DNA from: Actinomycetes bacterium
GTDB lineage: Bacteria; Actinomycetota; Actinomycetes; Nanopelagicales; Nanopelagicaceae
DNA length: 51,568 nt
NCBI GenBank assembly: GCA_014190155.1
Contig: BJFY01000004.1
Coordinates: forward strand, 1-51,568
Direction of reading: 5' to 3'
Made by a program: the position numbers and the translations under genes. Numbering within the stretch: the first letter of the stretch is position 1; each line of letters begins with the position of its first letter. Positions 13,836-24,439 of the stretch are shown here, piece by piece. A model generated the notes under the pieces. That model was given only the letters and a program-made list of their open reading frames with translations, searched no databases and was not told the origin of the DNA.

Positions 13836-15386
13836 TCATTTACCGAGGATTGCCATTGCGGCATTGTGACCACCAATACCACTTACGCCACCGCCACGAA
13901 TTGCACCTGCGCCACAAATAAAAATTTGTTTATCATCAGTCTCTACGCCCCAACGGTTTGCATGTGTAATTTCAGCCGCTTCGCTAAATGGAAATTGCAA
14001 ATCCATGTGAAAAATATTGCCACCAGGCAATGAAACATCTTTTTCAAGATCTTGCGGTGATTTAATTTCGATACATAACTCACCGTTGTCGCTTACCGCT
14101 AAACACTCTTCAATTGGGTCAAGTAAATATTGATTTAGTTGATGCAAAATTTGACTAAGCATCTTTGCTTTTACGCCTTCGTTATCGTGATTAAATAAAG
14201 ATGCTGGCGTGTGTATCGCAAACAACGTAAGAGTTTGATAGCCTGCACTATTCAATGTGTCGCTAAGAATGCTGTTGTCGGTAAGGGTGTGACAATACAT
14301 TTCAGCTGGTATCACGCTAGGAATCTTTCCAGATGCTGCTTCTTCGTACGCTTTTTTAAATTGAGTGTAGCTCTCATCGATATGAAAAGTTCCAGCAAAT
14401 GCTGCTTTTGGATCGGTACCACTTTTAAGCCTTGGTAACTTCTTCAGTAACATATTAATTTTTAATTGTGAACCTTTTGTATATTTAGGTGGCGTAGCTC
14501 CGCGAATCTCTGCTAATACTTGCGGTGCACAGTTTGCTGCGATAAATTCAGTTGCGATAATTTCTTTGTTATTTATTTCAATAGTTTTGAGCGAACCATC
14601 ATTACCAATTTTTGTAACTTTAGAATCGGTACGAATTTCAACGCCTAATTCCAGCGCTCTTGTCGTTAATTCCTTAACTAGAGCTCCCATGCCACCGCGA
14701 GGTACTTTCCATTCGCCGGTGCCATTGCCGATTAAATGATAAAGAAAACAGATGTTAGCCATCAAATTATCGGCTGGTGTGAATGTTCCAATAAGGGCAT
14801 CGGTCAAGATCACGCCTCTTATTAAGTCATCCTTAAATTCACGGCAAATTACTTCGCCAAGTGGGCGTTCGATAAAGTCATTCCAAGCTTGAGATAACCC
14901 GTTATCAATGGCCAATTGCTTCATCTCGGCTCGAGTTAAAAGCGGTGAAAGCATGGTAGGTGCAATTACTTGGGCTAATTTGAAGAGCTCATTATAAAAA
15001 GTAACCCATTTTTCATACTCTGCATCACTTCCAGTTAAATCAAAGAATGAAACTTTGCTTTCGTTATCTAGCTCTCTATTTATTAGCAATGCAATATCTT
15101 GAGCGCTTCGGGTTGTTGGCGTAAACGAAGAAACTTTTCGACTTATTGTTTCAAAATCTATAGCTAGATCTTTAAGGATTTGGTCTGGTAGTAAAGATAC
15201 CAAGTATGAATATCTTGAAAGATTGGCATCAAAATCTGGGAATGCACGCACGCTAGTTGAAGCGCCACCCAATTCAGATTGAGCTTCCAGTATCAAGGTT
15301 TTCTTATTTGCTAAGGCTAAATAACAGGCAGCCACGAGCCCGTTATGGCCGCCTCCGATAATTATTACGTCAAATTTCTCGTTCAC
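13836..15386 (-). CDS. Phytoene desaturase-like FAD-dependent oxidoreductase
   Basis: A 516-residue flavoprotein with an N-terminal Rossmann motif (IIIGGGHNGLVAACYLA, residues 9-25), a second adenine-binding stretch LEAQSELGGAS (33-43), and a C-terminal FAD motif near 490-512 (IFICGAGAIRGGGVSGIGGHNAA). This places it in the carotenoid desaturase/retinol saturase-like family (CrtI or PYROXD2 type). The substrate is not clear. No crtB or crtE is adjacent, although a polyprenyl synthase lies 1.4 kb away. It is divergent from yajQ with a 71-base gap. Confidence 0.85.
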   Translation of the reverse strand: MNEKFDVIIIGGGHNGLVAACYLALANKKTLILEAQSELGGASTSVRAFPDFDANLSRYSYLVSLLPDQILKDLAIDFETISRKVSSFTPTTRSAQDIALLINRELDNESKVSFFDLTGSDAEYEKWVTFYNELFKLAQVIAPTMLSPLLTRAEMKQLAIDNGLSQAWNDFIERPLGEVICREFKDDLIRGVILTDALIGTFTPADNLMANICFLYHLIGNGTGEWKVPRGGMGALVKELTTRALELGVEIRTDSKVTKIGNDGSLKTIEINNKEIIATEFIAANCAPQVLAEIRGATPPKYTKGSQLKINMLLKKLPRLKSGTDPKAAFAGTFHIDESYTQFKKAYEEAASGKIPSVIPAEMYCHTLTDNSILSDTLNSAGYQTLTLFAIHTPASLFNHDNEGVKAKMLSQILHQLNQYLLDPIEECLAVSDNGELCIEIKSPQDLEKDVSLPGGNIFHMDLQFPFSEAAEITHANRWGVETDDKQIFICGAGAIRGGGVSGIGGHNAAMAILGK

Positions 15387-15457
15387 CGCGAAAGGTTATA
15401 CCGTAGGGGCTTGGTAAGTATAGAAATCTGAAAATATATATAAGTGGGAGCAGAACA

Positions 15458-15946
15458 ATGGCCGATTCCAGTTTCGATGTAGTTTCAAAAGTAGATCGCA
15501 TGGAGCTTGATAATGCGCTAAACCAAGCGTCGCGTGAAATAGCTACTCGGTTTGATTTTAAAAACACCGGTACCAAGATTGAGATGTCTGGCGAGAAAAT
15601 ATTGGTGGAATCCGAGACTGAAGAACGAGCCAAAGCTGCGCTAGATGTTTTGAAGGAAAAGATGGTGAAGCGAACAGTTTCGTTAAAGTATCTTGACACT
15701 GCGGAACCGATACTAAGCGGCAAGGTTTATCGAATTTTCGCCGCAATTAAAGAGGGCATATCTCAAGAAAATGCTAAGAAAATTGCAAAATTACTCAAAG
15801 ATGAAGGATCTAAGAACTTAAAAACCCAAATCCAAGGTGATGAGCTTCGAGTATCTAGCAAGAGCAAAGATGACTTGCAGGAAGCAATTGCGATGATTAA
15901 AAGTGCTCCCCTCGATTTCGCCGTGCAATTCCAGAATTTCAGATAA
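15458..15946 (+). CDS. yajQ: YajQ family nucleotide-binding protein
   Basis: A 162-residue protein matching the YajQ family throughout: [23 protein letters not shown] at the N-terminus (first residues), RFDFKNT near 32, KQ-like nucleotide loops and a C-terminal [10 protein letters not shown]. YajQ is a two-domain RNP-like fold that binds nucleotides. Some homologues bind cyclic di-GMP and regulate transcription. GGGAG lies 8 bases before the ATG. The next gene (rarD) starts 5 bases after the stop with TTG. Confidence 0.95.
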   Translation: MADSSFDVVSKVDRMELDNALNQASREIATRFDFKNTGTKIEMSGEKILVESETEERAKAALDVLKEKMVKRTVSLKYLDTAEPILSGKVYRIFAAIKEGISQENAKKIAKLLKDEGSKNLKTQIQGDELRVSSKSKDDLQEAIAMIKSAPLDFAVQFQNFR

Positions 15947-15951
15947 CCCAA

Positions 15952-16842
15952 TTGACTCGTAATAAAGCAGGTTTATTGCTTGGATTAGGTGCCTACCTTT
16001 TATGGGGAGCGTTGCCGTTCTATTGGAAAGCACTTAACGATGCTTCTCCTAGCGAAATTCTGGCGAATCGTGGAATTTGGTCGCTAGTGATTTGCGTTTC
16101 CGCACTTAAATTTCGTAAGCAACTTGGGAATGGTTTTGCGCTTTTAAAAAATAGAAGAAGTGCCACAATTTTGTTAGCGACTTCTGGGTTTCTCACAATC
16201 AATTGGTTTGTTTATATCTGGTCAGTTTCGGTGGATCGGGTCGTTGAATCTGCGCTTGGTTATTACATAACGCCGTTAATCACCGTTACTTTTGGTGTCA
16301 CTTTTCTGCATGAAAAACTTAGGAAAGCTCAAAAAATTGCGGTCGGGTTAGCTGCGGTTGGCGTAGTGATTCTCACCGTTGGATACGGATCTTTTCCATG
16401 GATCGCACTTTCGCTAGCGATTACTTGGGGTTCTTATAGTTTGTTAAAAAAGACGCTAAATGCCGGGGCTCTTGAAGCGCTTTCAGTGGAAACGCTTTTT
16501 GCCTTAATTCCAAATGTTGGCTACTTGATTTATTTAGAATCAAAAGGAAGTGCGCAATTTGGCCACAGCGCTCCTAATACTTTACTTTTAATCGGAGCTG
16601 GATTTGCCACAATTGCACCGCTATTAATGTTCAATGGCGCAACGCTTAGGCTGCCACTTACAACAGTTGGATTACTGCAATATATAACCCCAACTATCAT
16701 GTTCTTTATCGGAATTTTAGTAAATCATGAAGATATGGTTGCTTCAAAATTAATTGGTTTTATCTTTATCTGGATTGCGTTGGCATTTCTTGGAACTGAT
16801 CTTGTCAAATCAAACCGATCGATTGATAATGGCAGAGCATAG
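15952..16842 (+). CDS. rarD: RarD-type EamA family transporter
   Basis: A 296-residue membrane protein of the drug/metabolite transporter superfamily, RarD branch. GAYLLWGALPFYWKAL (residues 12-27), EILANRG near 35 and NWFVYIWSV near 85 are characteristic, and ten hydrophobic segments can be counted. The start is TTG at 15952, 5 bases after yajQ. It is probably an amino acid or metabolite exporter; the substrate is unknown. Its last 33 bases overlap the end of the convergent polyprenyl synthase gene. Confidence 0.9.
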   Translation: MTRNKAGLLLGLGAYLLWGALPFYWKALNDASPSEILANRGIWSLVICVSALKFRKQLGNGFALLKNRRSATILLATSGFLTINWFVYIWSVSVDRVVESALGYYITPLITVTFGVTFLHEKLRKAQKIAVGLAAVGVVILTVGYGSFPWIALSLAITWGSYSLLKKTLNAGALEALSVETLFALIPNVGYLIYLESKGSAQFGHSAPNTLLLIGAGFATIAPLLMFNGATLRLPLTTVGLLQYITPTIMFFIGILVNHEDMVASKLIGFIFIWIALAFLGTDLVKSNRSIDNGRA

Positions 16843-17805
16843 ATTTTCTAAAGCGGTTCGTGCTGGACTCATTGATAAACCTTCTAATAATTTTTTAGCG
16901 TTATTTGCAACTTCATGCAATTGCACTTTTGATTCCAATAGCGCCGGATGCGCACGCAATTTCAAAATAACTTCAGCTACTATTTTGTCATCATAAATTG
17001 GTTTGGCGAGTAGAGCTTTTAGTTCAGAATCTTTAGGATCGTTCGATTGCATAACCCGAATTGTTACGAGCGTTGGAATCCCTTCTTTTAGATCGGTTCC
17101 AGGCGTCTTGCCTGATTGATTTGAATCACTTGCGATATCAATTACATCATCAGCTAATTGAAACGCCACGCCAATTTTCTCGCCGAACTCAGTAACGATT
17201 TCTATCACTTCCTTTGATGCGCCTGAAAGCATGGCGCCAAAACGTGCGCTAGCCGAGATTAGCGATCCAGTTTTATCAGCAACTACGCGGAGATAGTGGC
17301 TCAATGGGTCCTCACCATTTTTCGGACCTTGAGTTTCCAAGATCTGCCCAATCACAAGCCGCTCGAAAGTTATTGCTTGCAATCTAACTGCTTCCGGACC
17401 CACTTCGGAGAGCAGATTTGAAGTCTTTGCGAAGAGATAATCGCCAGTAAGAATTGCAACGCTATTTCCCCACCGATTGTTTGCGCTTTCTACTCCCCGA
17501 CGCAGCGGTGCTTCGTCCATCACGTCATCGTGATACAAAGTTCCAAGATGGGTAAGTTCGCAAGCAGTTGCAGCTTTAATTACATTGTCATTCATTTTTC
17601 CTAAGTGTCCAGTAATTAACGCAAGTAAAGGTCTAAGTCGCTTACCGCCAGCTTCAACTAAGTGGCGTGAAGTTTCAATTACAAGTGGGTAATCCCCTTG
17701 AATACAAAGTTTGAGCAACTCCTCAACTTTATTAAGTTGGTTAACCAATTCGCTCTCGAAAGCAGGATTAAGATTTGGTATTCCGGTTGCGCTTACTTGA
17801 GACAT
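16810..17805 (-). CDS. Polyprenyl diphosphate synthase (menaquinone side chain)
   Basis: A 331-residue trans-prenyltransferase. The first Asp-rich motif is DDVMD (93-97, followed by LRRG), and the second is DDVID (219-223). GGKRLRP near 53-59 binds isopentenyl diphosphate. It elongates allylic diphosphates to the long chain that MenA attaches to dihydroxynaphthoate. It lies 13 bases after nuoN and is the last gene of the menG-nuo run, an arrangement common in actinobacteria and one that ties side-chain supply to complex I. The exact chain length cannot be read from sequence. Confidence 0.9.
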   Translation of the reverse strand: MSQVSATGIPNLNPAFESELVNQLNKVEELLKLCIQGDYPLVIETSRHLVEAGGKRLRPLLALITGHLGKMNDNVIKAATACELTHLGTLYHDDVMDEAPLRRGVESANNRWGNSVAILTGDYLFAKTSNLLSEVGPEAVRLQAITFERLVIGQILETQGPKNGEDPLSHYLRVVADKTGSLISASARFGAMLSGASKEVIEIVTEFGEKIGVAFQLADDVIDIASDSNQSGKTPGTDLKEGIPTLVTIRVMQSNDPKDSELKALLAKPIYDDKIVAEVILKLRAHPALLESKVQLHEVANNAKKLLEGLSMSPARTALENLCSAIINRSV

Positions 17806-17818
17806 CTAAATTAATTCG

Positions 17819-19333
17819 TTAGCGAATGAAGATTGCAAGAGTGTTGATGAAATTAAGCACTGGAGTTGGATAAACTCCAAGTATTAAAGTCACTGCGCCA
17901 GAAACCCAAATTGCAATTGAGGTAAGTGGCGATGGAATAACTACAGTTAGTGAATCTTCGTGGCTTTCTGCAAAATACATCATCACAATTACGCGAATGT
18001 AAAAGAATGCGGCAATTGCACTAGAAAGGACTCCAACTACTACCACCCCGATATTTCCAGATTCATAAGCTGCAGTGAAGATTGCAAACTTTCCAATAAA
18101 ACCACTTGTAAGTGGAATTCCAGCAAATGCTAGTAAAAAGAATGAAAATAACGCCGCAATTTTTGGAGAGCGTCGGCCGAGCCCAGCCCAACGATTTAGA
18201 TCGGTAATTTCACCCGATGAATCCCGCACTAAAGTGATAACTCCGAAAGCGCCAATCGTGATGAAACCGTAAGCAAGTAGGTAGTAAAGCGTGGCTGCTA
18301 ATCCAGCTCGGTTAAGCGCAATAACACCGGTTAACAAGAAGCCAGCATGAGCGATTGATGAATAGGCCAACATCCGCTTGATATCGCGTTGGGTAATAGC
18401 AACTATCGATCCAACCAGCATTGTTAAAATCGCAATTACGGTAAGGATTGGCCGCCAATTCCAGACTGCATCGCCGAAGGTTACGTAGAAAATTCGAAGC
18501 AGTGCGCCAAAAGCCGCGACCTTTGTTGCGGCTGCCATGAAACCAGTAATTGGGGTTGGTGCACCTTGATAAACATCGGGAGTCCATGCATGGAATGGGA
18601 CTGCGCCAACTTTGAAAAGTAATCCAATTGAAAGAAAAAGTAATCCAATTAATAAGAATACGTTATTCGCAGTGCCACCGATTACTGCTGTATGGATTCC
18701 GGCGAGTGTAACTGAGTAAGAGAAACCGTATAAAAATGCGGCACCAAATAAGAAGAATGCTGATGAGTAAGCACCAAGTAAGAAATACTTTAGAGCAGCT
18801 TCTTGCGAAAATAAGCGACGTCGACGCGAGAGTCCAGCCACGAGATATAGCGGTAGCGATAAAACTTCCAAAGCTACGAAAAGTGTGATCAAATCACTAG
18901 CAGCCGGAAAGAGCATCATTCCAGCTACTGCAAATAAGGTTAAAGGGAAAACTTCAGTTTGTTGGCGGCCGGTTTGTACAGCACTTTTTTCTTCTTCTGA
19001 TCCTGGCACCGCAGACGCTTGCGCAGTGAAATGATCAACGTCGCCGATAATCATTACCGCGAAGAATGCAATTAAAAGAATTGTCCCTTGCATGAAAATT
19101 GCTGGGCCATCAATCATGACTGAGTTAAATGCAGCTTTAGCTGAAGTTAAATTACGAATTCTTAGCAACGAAATAAATGATGCAAAAATTGTAAAGAGCG
19201 CAATTAAAAGCTGAATTGTTGCGCGACGTTTAGCTGCGACAAAAGCCTCTACTAAAACTCCAATAACAGCACCGGCTAGCACGATCATTATTGGTGCCAG
19301 GAATGAATATTGCAGAATCGGGGAATCAGTCAT
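17819..19333 (-). CDS. nuoN: NADH-quinone oxidoreductase subunit N
   Basis: A 504-residue antiporter-like membrane subunit of complex I with about 14 helices. FPLTLFAVAGMMLFPAASDLITLFVALE, in part, and the Glu in VALEVLSLPLY, with the helix-7 Lys in FKVGAVPFHAWTPDVYQGAP, mark the proton channel. KRMLAYSSIAHAGF is the second conserved Lys region. It starts 2 bases after nuoM. It is the last nuo gene of the operon and is followed by the polyprenyl synthase. Confidence 0.96.
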   Translation of the reverse strand: MTDSPILQYSFLAPIMIVLAGAVIGVLVEAFVAAKRRATIQLLIALFTIFASFISLLRIRNLTSAKAAFNSVMIDGPAIFMQGTILLIAFFAVMIIGDVDHFTAQASAVPGSEEEKSAVQTGRQQTEVFPLTLFAVAGMMLFPAASDLITLFVALEVLSLPLYLVAGLSRRRRLFSQEAALKYFLLGAYSSAFFLFGAAFLYGFSYSVTLAGIHTAVIGGTANNVFLLIGLLFLSIGLLFKVGAVPFHAWTPDVYQGAPTPITGFMAAATKVAAFGALLRIFYVTFGDAVWNWRPILTVIAILTMLVGSIVAITQRDIKRMLAYSSIAHAGFLLTGVIALNRAGLAATLYYLLAYGFITIGAFGVITLVRDSSGEITDLNRWAGLGRRSPKIAALFSFFLLAFAGIPLTSGFIGKFAIFTAAYESGNIGVVVVGVLSSAIAAFFYIRVIVMMYFAESHEDSLTVVIPSPLTSIAIWVSGAVTLILGVYPTPVLNFINTLAIFIR

Positions 19334-19335
19334 GG

Positions 19336-20844
19336 CTACCTCCCTCCCGCTGGCGGAACTGGATCGCTAAATCCAGCCGCAGTTAAAGTTGCAATGGAAG
19401 CTGGATTTATGACATCCAATAATGGCTTCGGATAGAAACCTAAGAAAATAATTACTGCGATAACTGGTGCAATCGCAATTCGCTCACGTCTAGTTATATC
19501 GGGCAAGTTTTCATTACCTGGAGTAATTGGACCATGAAGCGCTTTTTGAACTGGAATTAAAATATATAGCGCAGCAAGCACAATTCCAAGCGTTCCAATT
19601 ACTGCTGCAACCGGATAACGAGTATATGTTCCAACAAGTACTAAGAACTCGCTAACGAAGCTAGAAAGACCAGGTAGCGCCAAGCTGGAAAGCCCTGCAA
19701 TAAAGAATGTCCAAGCAAGTACTGGTGTAACGCGTTGTAAACCACCAAAATCTGCAATTATGGAAGAGCCGCGTCGCGTAGAGATCCAACCAGCTACTAA
19801 AAAGAGTGCAGCGGTGGAGAATCCGTGGTTCACCATATAAAGCGTGGCGCCGGAATGACCTTGGGTGGTCATCGCAAAAATTCCCATTGTGATAAAACCA
19901 AAGTGAGAAATCGAAGTAAATGCGATTAAGCCTTTAATATCTTTCTGACCAATGGCCAAGAAAGCACCATAGAGAATTGAGATTAGCGCCAGAACAATAA
20001 TTACTGGAGTAAAAGTTTTTGATGATTCAGGAAAAAGCTTAATGCAATAACGAATCATTCCAAAAGTTCCAACTTTGTCTAGTACACCCAACAAGAGAAC
20101 CGATGTGCCTGGCGTTGCAGATTTTGCGGCATCCGGTAACCAAGTGTGGAGCGGCCATAGTGGCGCTTTAATTGCGAAGGCGATAAAGAATCCTAGGAAT
20201 AAGAAGTTTTGGGTTGTGGAATCGATCGTCAACTGTGAAAGTTTTTCAATATCAAAAGTATGTCCACCTTGATGGCCAGAAATCACATAAATGCCAATGA
20301 TGGCTGCGAGCATTAAAAGCCCGCCAAATAAGCTGTATAGCAAGAACTTCACCGCAGCTGCAGCCCGTTCGCCAACGCCGTAGCCACCGATTAAGAAGTA
20401 AACCGGAATCAACATGGCTTCAAAGAAAACGTAGAAGAGGAAGACATCGGTAGCTGCAAAAACACCAATCATCATGGTTTCTAGAATCAGGATCAGAACA
20501 TAGAAACTCTTACTTCCCCAACGTCCACCTTCAGATTCGTGCCAGCCGGCAACAATTACGATTGGAACCAATATGACCGACATTAGAATTAAAACTAGCG
20601 CGATTCCGTCTATGCCGAGGCTGTAATTAATTCCAAATGATGGAATCCAAGAATAATTCTCAACAAACTGGAAACCAGGACGATCAATTTCAAAACGAAG
20701 CGCAATTAATAAACCTAAGAGAGCTACAACAATCGAAGTGAGAAGCGCAACCCATTTTGCATAATTAGCTTTGCTCTTTGGCAAAGTAGAAATTAATAGC
20801 GCGCCAAGAAGTGGTAGCGCACCTATCGAAGTTAAATAGTTCAT
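19336..20844 (-). CDS. nuoM: NADH-quinone oxidoreductase subunit M
   Basis: A 502-residue antiporter-like subunit of complex [16 protein letters not shown] near 75, the proton-channel Glu in [20 protein letters not shown] (near 140) and the Lys in [19 protein letters not shown] (near 222) are the hallmark features. It pumps protons in the membrane arm. The ATG overlaps the nuoL stop by 4 bases. Confidence 0.96.
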   Translation of the reverse strand: MNYLTSIGALPLLGALLISTLPKSKANYAKWVALLTSIVVALLGLLIALRFEIDRPGFQFVENYSWIPSFGINYSLGIDGIALVLILMSVILVPIVIVAGWHESEGGRWGSKSFYVLILILETMMIGVFAATDVFLFYVFFEAMLIPVYFLIGGYGVGERAAAAVKFLLYSLFGGLLMLAAIIGIYVISGHQGGHTFDIEKLSQLTIDSTTQNFLFLGFFIAFAIKAPLWPLHTWLPDAAKSATPGTSVLLLGVLDKVGTFGMIRYCIKLFPESSKTFTPVIIVLALISILYGAFLAIGQKDIKGLIAFTSISHFGFITMGIFAMTTQGHSGATLYMVNHGFSTAALFLVAGWISTRRGSSIIADFGGLQRVTPVLAWTFFIAGLSSLALPGLSSFVSEFLVLVGTYTRYPVAAVIGTLGIVLAALYILIPVQKALHGPITPGNENLPDITRRERIAIAPVIAVIIFLGFYPKPLLDVINPASIATLTAAGFSDPVPPAGGR

Positions 20845-22736
20845 AGCGTTACCACCCAGATAGTTGCGAGTAGCCCAAATGCGCCTAGTAAAATTAATAG
20901 CGCATAGCTACGGACAAAACCAGTTTGGGTCTTTCGAATTCCTTTTGAACTTCCAATCACCACTGCGCCAACAGTTCTAACTGCACCATCGATAGCTTTT
21001 TCATCGGTTGCTACTAGGAATTTGGTTAGCGCTTGTCCGGGACGCATTAATACCACTTCGTTAAAGTCATCTTGCAACAAATCACGACGAGCTATCCTGG
21101 TAAAAAATCTAACATTGGTAGGTGCTACTCGAGGAACTTGGCTTCGATATTTAACTATTGCAATTGCAACACCTATTACCACGGCAACTAGCGCCATTGA
21201 AGTAACTACTACTGGTTGGAATCGTTCGACATGTTCGGCGTGATCTGCTTCATGGCTATTTACAACTGGAGCTAGCCAAGAAACAAAGCGATTTCCGCTG
21301 GAAAGTAGGAATCCGGAAGCAACTGATCCGATTGCCAGGATTGCCATTGGTCCCCACATTAAGAATGGGGATTCATGTGGATGGGCTTTTTCATCCCAAC
21401 GCTTTGCGCCAGTGAAAGTAAGAATAATTACGCGAGTCATATAGAAAGCGGTGACCAGTGCACCAAGTAGAGCAGCACTGCCAATTAATAAACCTTTGAT
21501 TCCTTCGGCATTAAACGCCGTTTCAATAATTTTATCTTTGGAATAGAAACCAGCAAATGGTGGAACTCCGATGATTGCAAGATAACCCAACCCAAAAGTA
21601 ATTGCGGTAATTGGCATGAATTTTCCAAGGCCACCATATTTGCGCATGTTTACTTCATCATCCATGCCGTGCATTACCGAACCTGCTCCTAAAAACATAC
21701 CAGCTTTAAAGAATCCATGAGTTAGAAGGTGCATGATTGCAAACGCATAACCAACAGGTCCAAGCCCAGTTGCAAGAATCATGTATCCGATTTGCGACAT
21801 GGTTGAAGCTGCAAGGGCTTTCTTAATATCATCTTTAGCAGTACCGATTAACGCACCAAACATCAAAGTGATCGCGCCGATAATTACTACGCATAGTTGT
21901 GCAGTTGGGGCGTTATCGAAAATAAAATTTGAACGAGCAATTAAGTAAACGCCAGCAGTCACCATTGTCGCAGCATGGATTAACGCTGAAACTGGGGTTG
22001 GACCCGCCATCGCATCGCCGAGCCATGATTGCAATGGGAATTGGGCAGACTTGCCGGCCGCCGCAAGCAATAACATCAAACCAATACCGGTTAGGGCGGC
22101 AGTCGATGCGCCAGAAACTTTTTCTTCGACCCCAGAAAATGAAACTGTACCGAACGTTGCAAAAGCAATCATGATTGCTAATGAAAGTCCAACATCGCCA
22201 ACTCGGTTGGCCACGAAAGCTTTCTTTGCAGCGGTCGCGTATTCGGGCTTTTGGTTCCAGAAGCCGATAAGTAGGTATGAAGCAAGGCCCACACCCTCCC
22301 AGCCCACATAGAGATTTAGGTAAGAGTCGCCTAATACCAATAGCAACATCGCAGCGATGAAGAAATTTAGAAATGCGAAGAAGCGACGGCGATCTAAATC
22401 GTGCGACATGTAAGCGATTGAATAGATATGAATCAAGGTACCAACACCGGTAATAAGTAGTACAAATGAAATTGAAAGCTGATCGAGTAAAAGCGAGGCA
22501 TCGACTTGGAAAGTTCCCACAGATATCCAAGAGAAAAGTTTTTGGGTTACAGCACGAGATTCTGATGGCCGAGCCAACATCTGTAAAAATTCAAATGCAC
22601 CGATACCAAATGCGGATGCCGAAATTAAAGTCGCAAAAATATGGCCCCACTTATCGGCCCTGCGGCCAAGTATCATTAAAAAGCCTGAACTAAATAATGG
22701 TAGTGCGACTAGATAAACCAAATTATTTGATGTCAT
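20841..22736 (-). CDS. nuoL: NADH-quinone oxidoreductase subunit L
   Basis: A 631-residue distal antiporter-like subunit. [20 protein letters not shown] near 83, [15 protein letters not shown] near 145, the Lys in [25 protein letters not shown] (in part) and [13 protein letters not shown] identify NuoL. The C-terminal lateral helix region (after about residue 500) is present, including a divergent segment [12 protein letters not shown]. It starts 4 bases after nuoK. Confidence 0.96.
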   Translation of the reverse strand: MTSNNLVYLVALPLFSSGFLMILGRRADKWGHIFATLISASAFGIGAFEFLQMLARPSESRAVTQKLFSWISVGTFQVDASLLLDQLSISFVLLITGVGTLIHIYSIAYMSHDLDRRRFFAFLNFFIAAMLLLVLGDSYLNLYVGWEGVGLASYLLIGFWNQKPEYATAAKKAFVANRVGDVGLSLAIMIAFATFGTVSFSGVEEKVSGASTAALTGIGLMLLLAAAGKSAQFPLQSWLGDAMAGPTPVSALIHAATMVTAGVYLIARSNFIFDNAPTAQLCVVIIGAITLMFGALIGTAKDDIKKALAASTMSQIGYMILATGLGPVGYAFAIMHLLTHGFFKAGMFLGAGSVMHGMDDEVNMRKYGGLGKFMPITAITFGLGYLAIIGVPPFAGFYSKDKIIETAFNAEGIKGLLIGSAALLGALVTAFYMTRVIILTFTGAKRWDEKAHPHESPFLMWGPMAILAIGSVASGFLLSSGNRFVSWLAPVVNSHEADHAEHVERFQPVVVTSMALVAVVIGVAIAIVKYRSQVPRVAPTNVRFFTRIARRDLLQDDFNEVVLMRPGQALTKFLVATDEKAIDGAVRTVGAVVIGSSKGIRKTQTGFVRSYALLILLGAFGLLATIWVVTL

Positions 22737-22740
22737 TAAA

Positions 22741-23040
22741 TTACCGCTTTAATAAACTGGCATCATCAACTGATGTTGAACGGCGCGATCGGAAAATGGT
22801 CACAATGATTGCTAAGCCGACAACAACTTCGCAGGCAGCAACCACCATGGTGAAGAAGGCAATTACTTGTCCGTCAAGAGTTCCATTAATACGGGCAAAA
22901 GTTACAAAAGCTAAGTTTGCTGCATTTAGCATCAACTCAATACACATGAAAACTACAATTGCATTACGACGGATAACGACGCCAACCGCACCAATTGTAA
23001 AAAGCATTGCGGATAGATATAAGTAATTAGCAGAGTTCAT
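22741..23040 (-). CDS. nuoK: NADH-quinone oxidoreductase subunit K
   Basis: A 99-residue, three-helix membrane subunit. [30 protein letters not shown] (in part) carries the conserved Glu in helix 2, and [13 protein letters not shown] carries the Glu in helix 3. Both are part of the central proton axis. The start overlaps the nuoJ stop by one base (TAATG). Confidence 0.96.
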   Translation of the reverse strand: MNSANYLYLSAMLFTIGAVGVVIRRNAIVVFMCIELMLNAANLAFVTFARINGTLDGQVIAFFTMVVAACEVVVGLAIIVTIFRSRRSTSVDDASLLKR

Positions 23041-23840
23041 TACTGATCACCGCTTTCATCATCAACTTTAGGTAACGAGCCAAGTGCGTATTGCGTTGGA
23101 TCTTGGATATCTCCACGCGCGCTTAATACACCAGAAATTGAATTTTTGGCTGGGGTGCCATCTGGTAAGAGCGCTGGTACATCTACGGCGTTGTGACGGG
23201 CAAAAACTCCGGAACTAGGAAGTCCCGCCGCGTTTGCTAATGAATCCCCACGAAAACGAGCGCTCGATAACGCACGCTGGCTGAGGCGCGCACCCGCACT
23301 CTTTTGGCTATGTGCTAAAACCATTGCTCCCAAAGCTGCAGTGATAAGTAGCGCCGAAACAACTTCAAATGGAAAAACATATTGCGTAAAAATTAGCGAT
23401 GCTAAACCTTGAACGTTGCCCGATTCGTTTGCCATCGCTAATCCGACCGCGACGTGATTTAAAGTGGCACGACCAATTAACGAAATTAACAAACCGCCAA
23501 ATCCGAGTGCTGCCACAATCGCTACGACGCGATGCCCTTTGATATTCTCAGTAAGCGAATCTGGAGCATCTACACCAACCAACATCAAAATAAATAAGAA
23601 GAGCATCATGACCGCTCCGGTATAAACTACGATCTGTACTATTCCTAAAAATGCAGCATCAAGCGCGATGTAGAAAATTGCCAAAGTTATCATTACCCAT
23701 GCAAGTAAGAGCGCAGAATGAACTGCTTTTTTTACTACTAACATTCCAAGCGAAGCTAAGACTGCTAACGGTGCCAAAATATAAAATAGAATAGCTTCTG
23801 GTTTTTGGGTTTGGCCAATTTCAAGTGATAGCCGAATCAT
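23040..23840 (-). CDS. nuoJ: NADH-quinone oxidoreductase subunit J
   Basis: A 266-residue subunit: five membrane helices in the first 175 residues (with [18 protein letters not shown], the pi-bulge helix 3), then a soluble Ser/Ala/Asp-rich tail of about 90 residues. E. coli NuoJ has about 184 residues and lacks the tail; actinobacterial NuoJ usually has a comparable one. The start overlaps nuoI by 4 bases. Confidence 0.95.
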   Translation of the reverse strand: MIRLSLEIGQTQKPEAILFYILAPLAVLASLGMLVVKKAVHSALLLAWVMITLAIFYIALDAAFLGIVQIVVYTGAVMMLFLFILMLVGVDAPDSLTENIKGHRVVAIVAALGFGGLLISLIGRATLNHVAVGLAMANESGNVQGLASLIFTQYVFPFEVVSALLITAALGAMVLAHSQKSAGARLSQRALSSARFRGDSLANAAGLPSSGVFARHNAVDVPALLPDGTPAKNSISGVLSARGDIQDPTQYALGSLPKVDDESGDQ

Positions 23841-24439
23841 TGTTGGCCACCTTCAACTTCGCCTCGGTAGTAACTGCCATCATTAGCGCCGGGTGCCATT
23901 GGATGTGGCGGCATGATCATTCCTTGATGAATTGGGGCTAACAAATCTTGCTTTTCATAAATTAATTTCTCGCGGGTATTATCGGCTAATTCATATTCAT
24001 TAGTCATAGTTAAAGCTCTAGTTGGGCAAGCTTCAATACAAAGCCCACAGAAAATACAACGCAAGTAATTAATTTGGTAAACCTTGCCGTACCGCTCTCC
24101 TGGTGAGAATCGAGCTTCCTCAGTATTGCTTTCGCCTTCAACATAAATTGCATCTGCTGGACAAGCCCAGGCGCAAAGTTCGCAACCAATACATTTTTCG
24201 AGGCCATCGGGATGACGGTTTAGTTGGTGGCGACCCTTGAATCTTGGCGCAGTTGGCTCTTTAACCTCAGGATATTGCACTGTATTTGGCTTCTTAAACA
24301 TGGCTCTGAAGGTGACCCAGAATCCAAGTAGCTGGGTCAAGAAAGTACTTGGACCGTTATCGACAACCGGAGTTGATTCCATTGCAGCTTTTTCAATGGC
24401 ATTGTTTTTGAAAGGCTCGATGTTGTATAGCTCAGACAT
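23837..24439 (-). CDS. nuoI: NADH-quinone oxidoreductase subunit I
   Basis: A 200-residue peripheral subunit with two [4Fe-4S] motifs, [12 protein letters not shown] and [12 protein letters not shown], carrying electrons from NuoG toward NuoB (clusters N6a/N6b). The ATG at 24439 is chosen because it overlaps the nuoH end by only 8 bases and gives the usual N-terminus. An upstream start at 24550 would add 37 residues read through the nuoH coding end and is unlikely. Confidence 0.95.
   Translation of the reverse strand: MSELYNIEPFKNNAIEKAAMESTPVVDNGPSTFLTQLLGFWVTFRAMFKKPNTVQYPEVKEPTAPRFKGRHQLNRHPDGLEKCIGCELCAWACPADAIYVEGESNTEEARFSPGERYGKVYQINYLRCIFCGLCIEACPTRALTMTNEYELADNTREKLIYEKQDLLAPIHQGMIMPPHPMAPGANDGSYYRGEVEGGQQ

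Noticed and set aside
21913-22530. 205-residue minus-strand ORF rich in Cys and Arg inside nuoL
   Set aside because: It is an out-of-frame reading of nuoL; composition is typical of a shadow frame and nuoL is unbroken.
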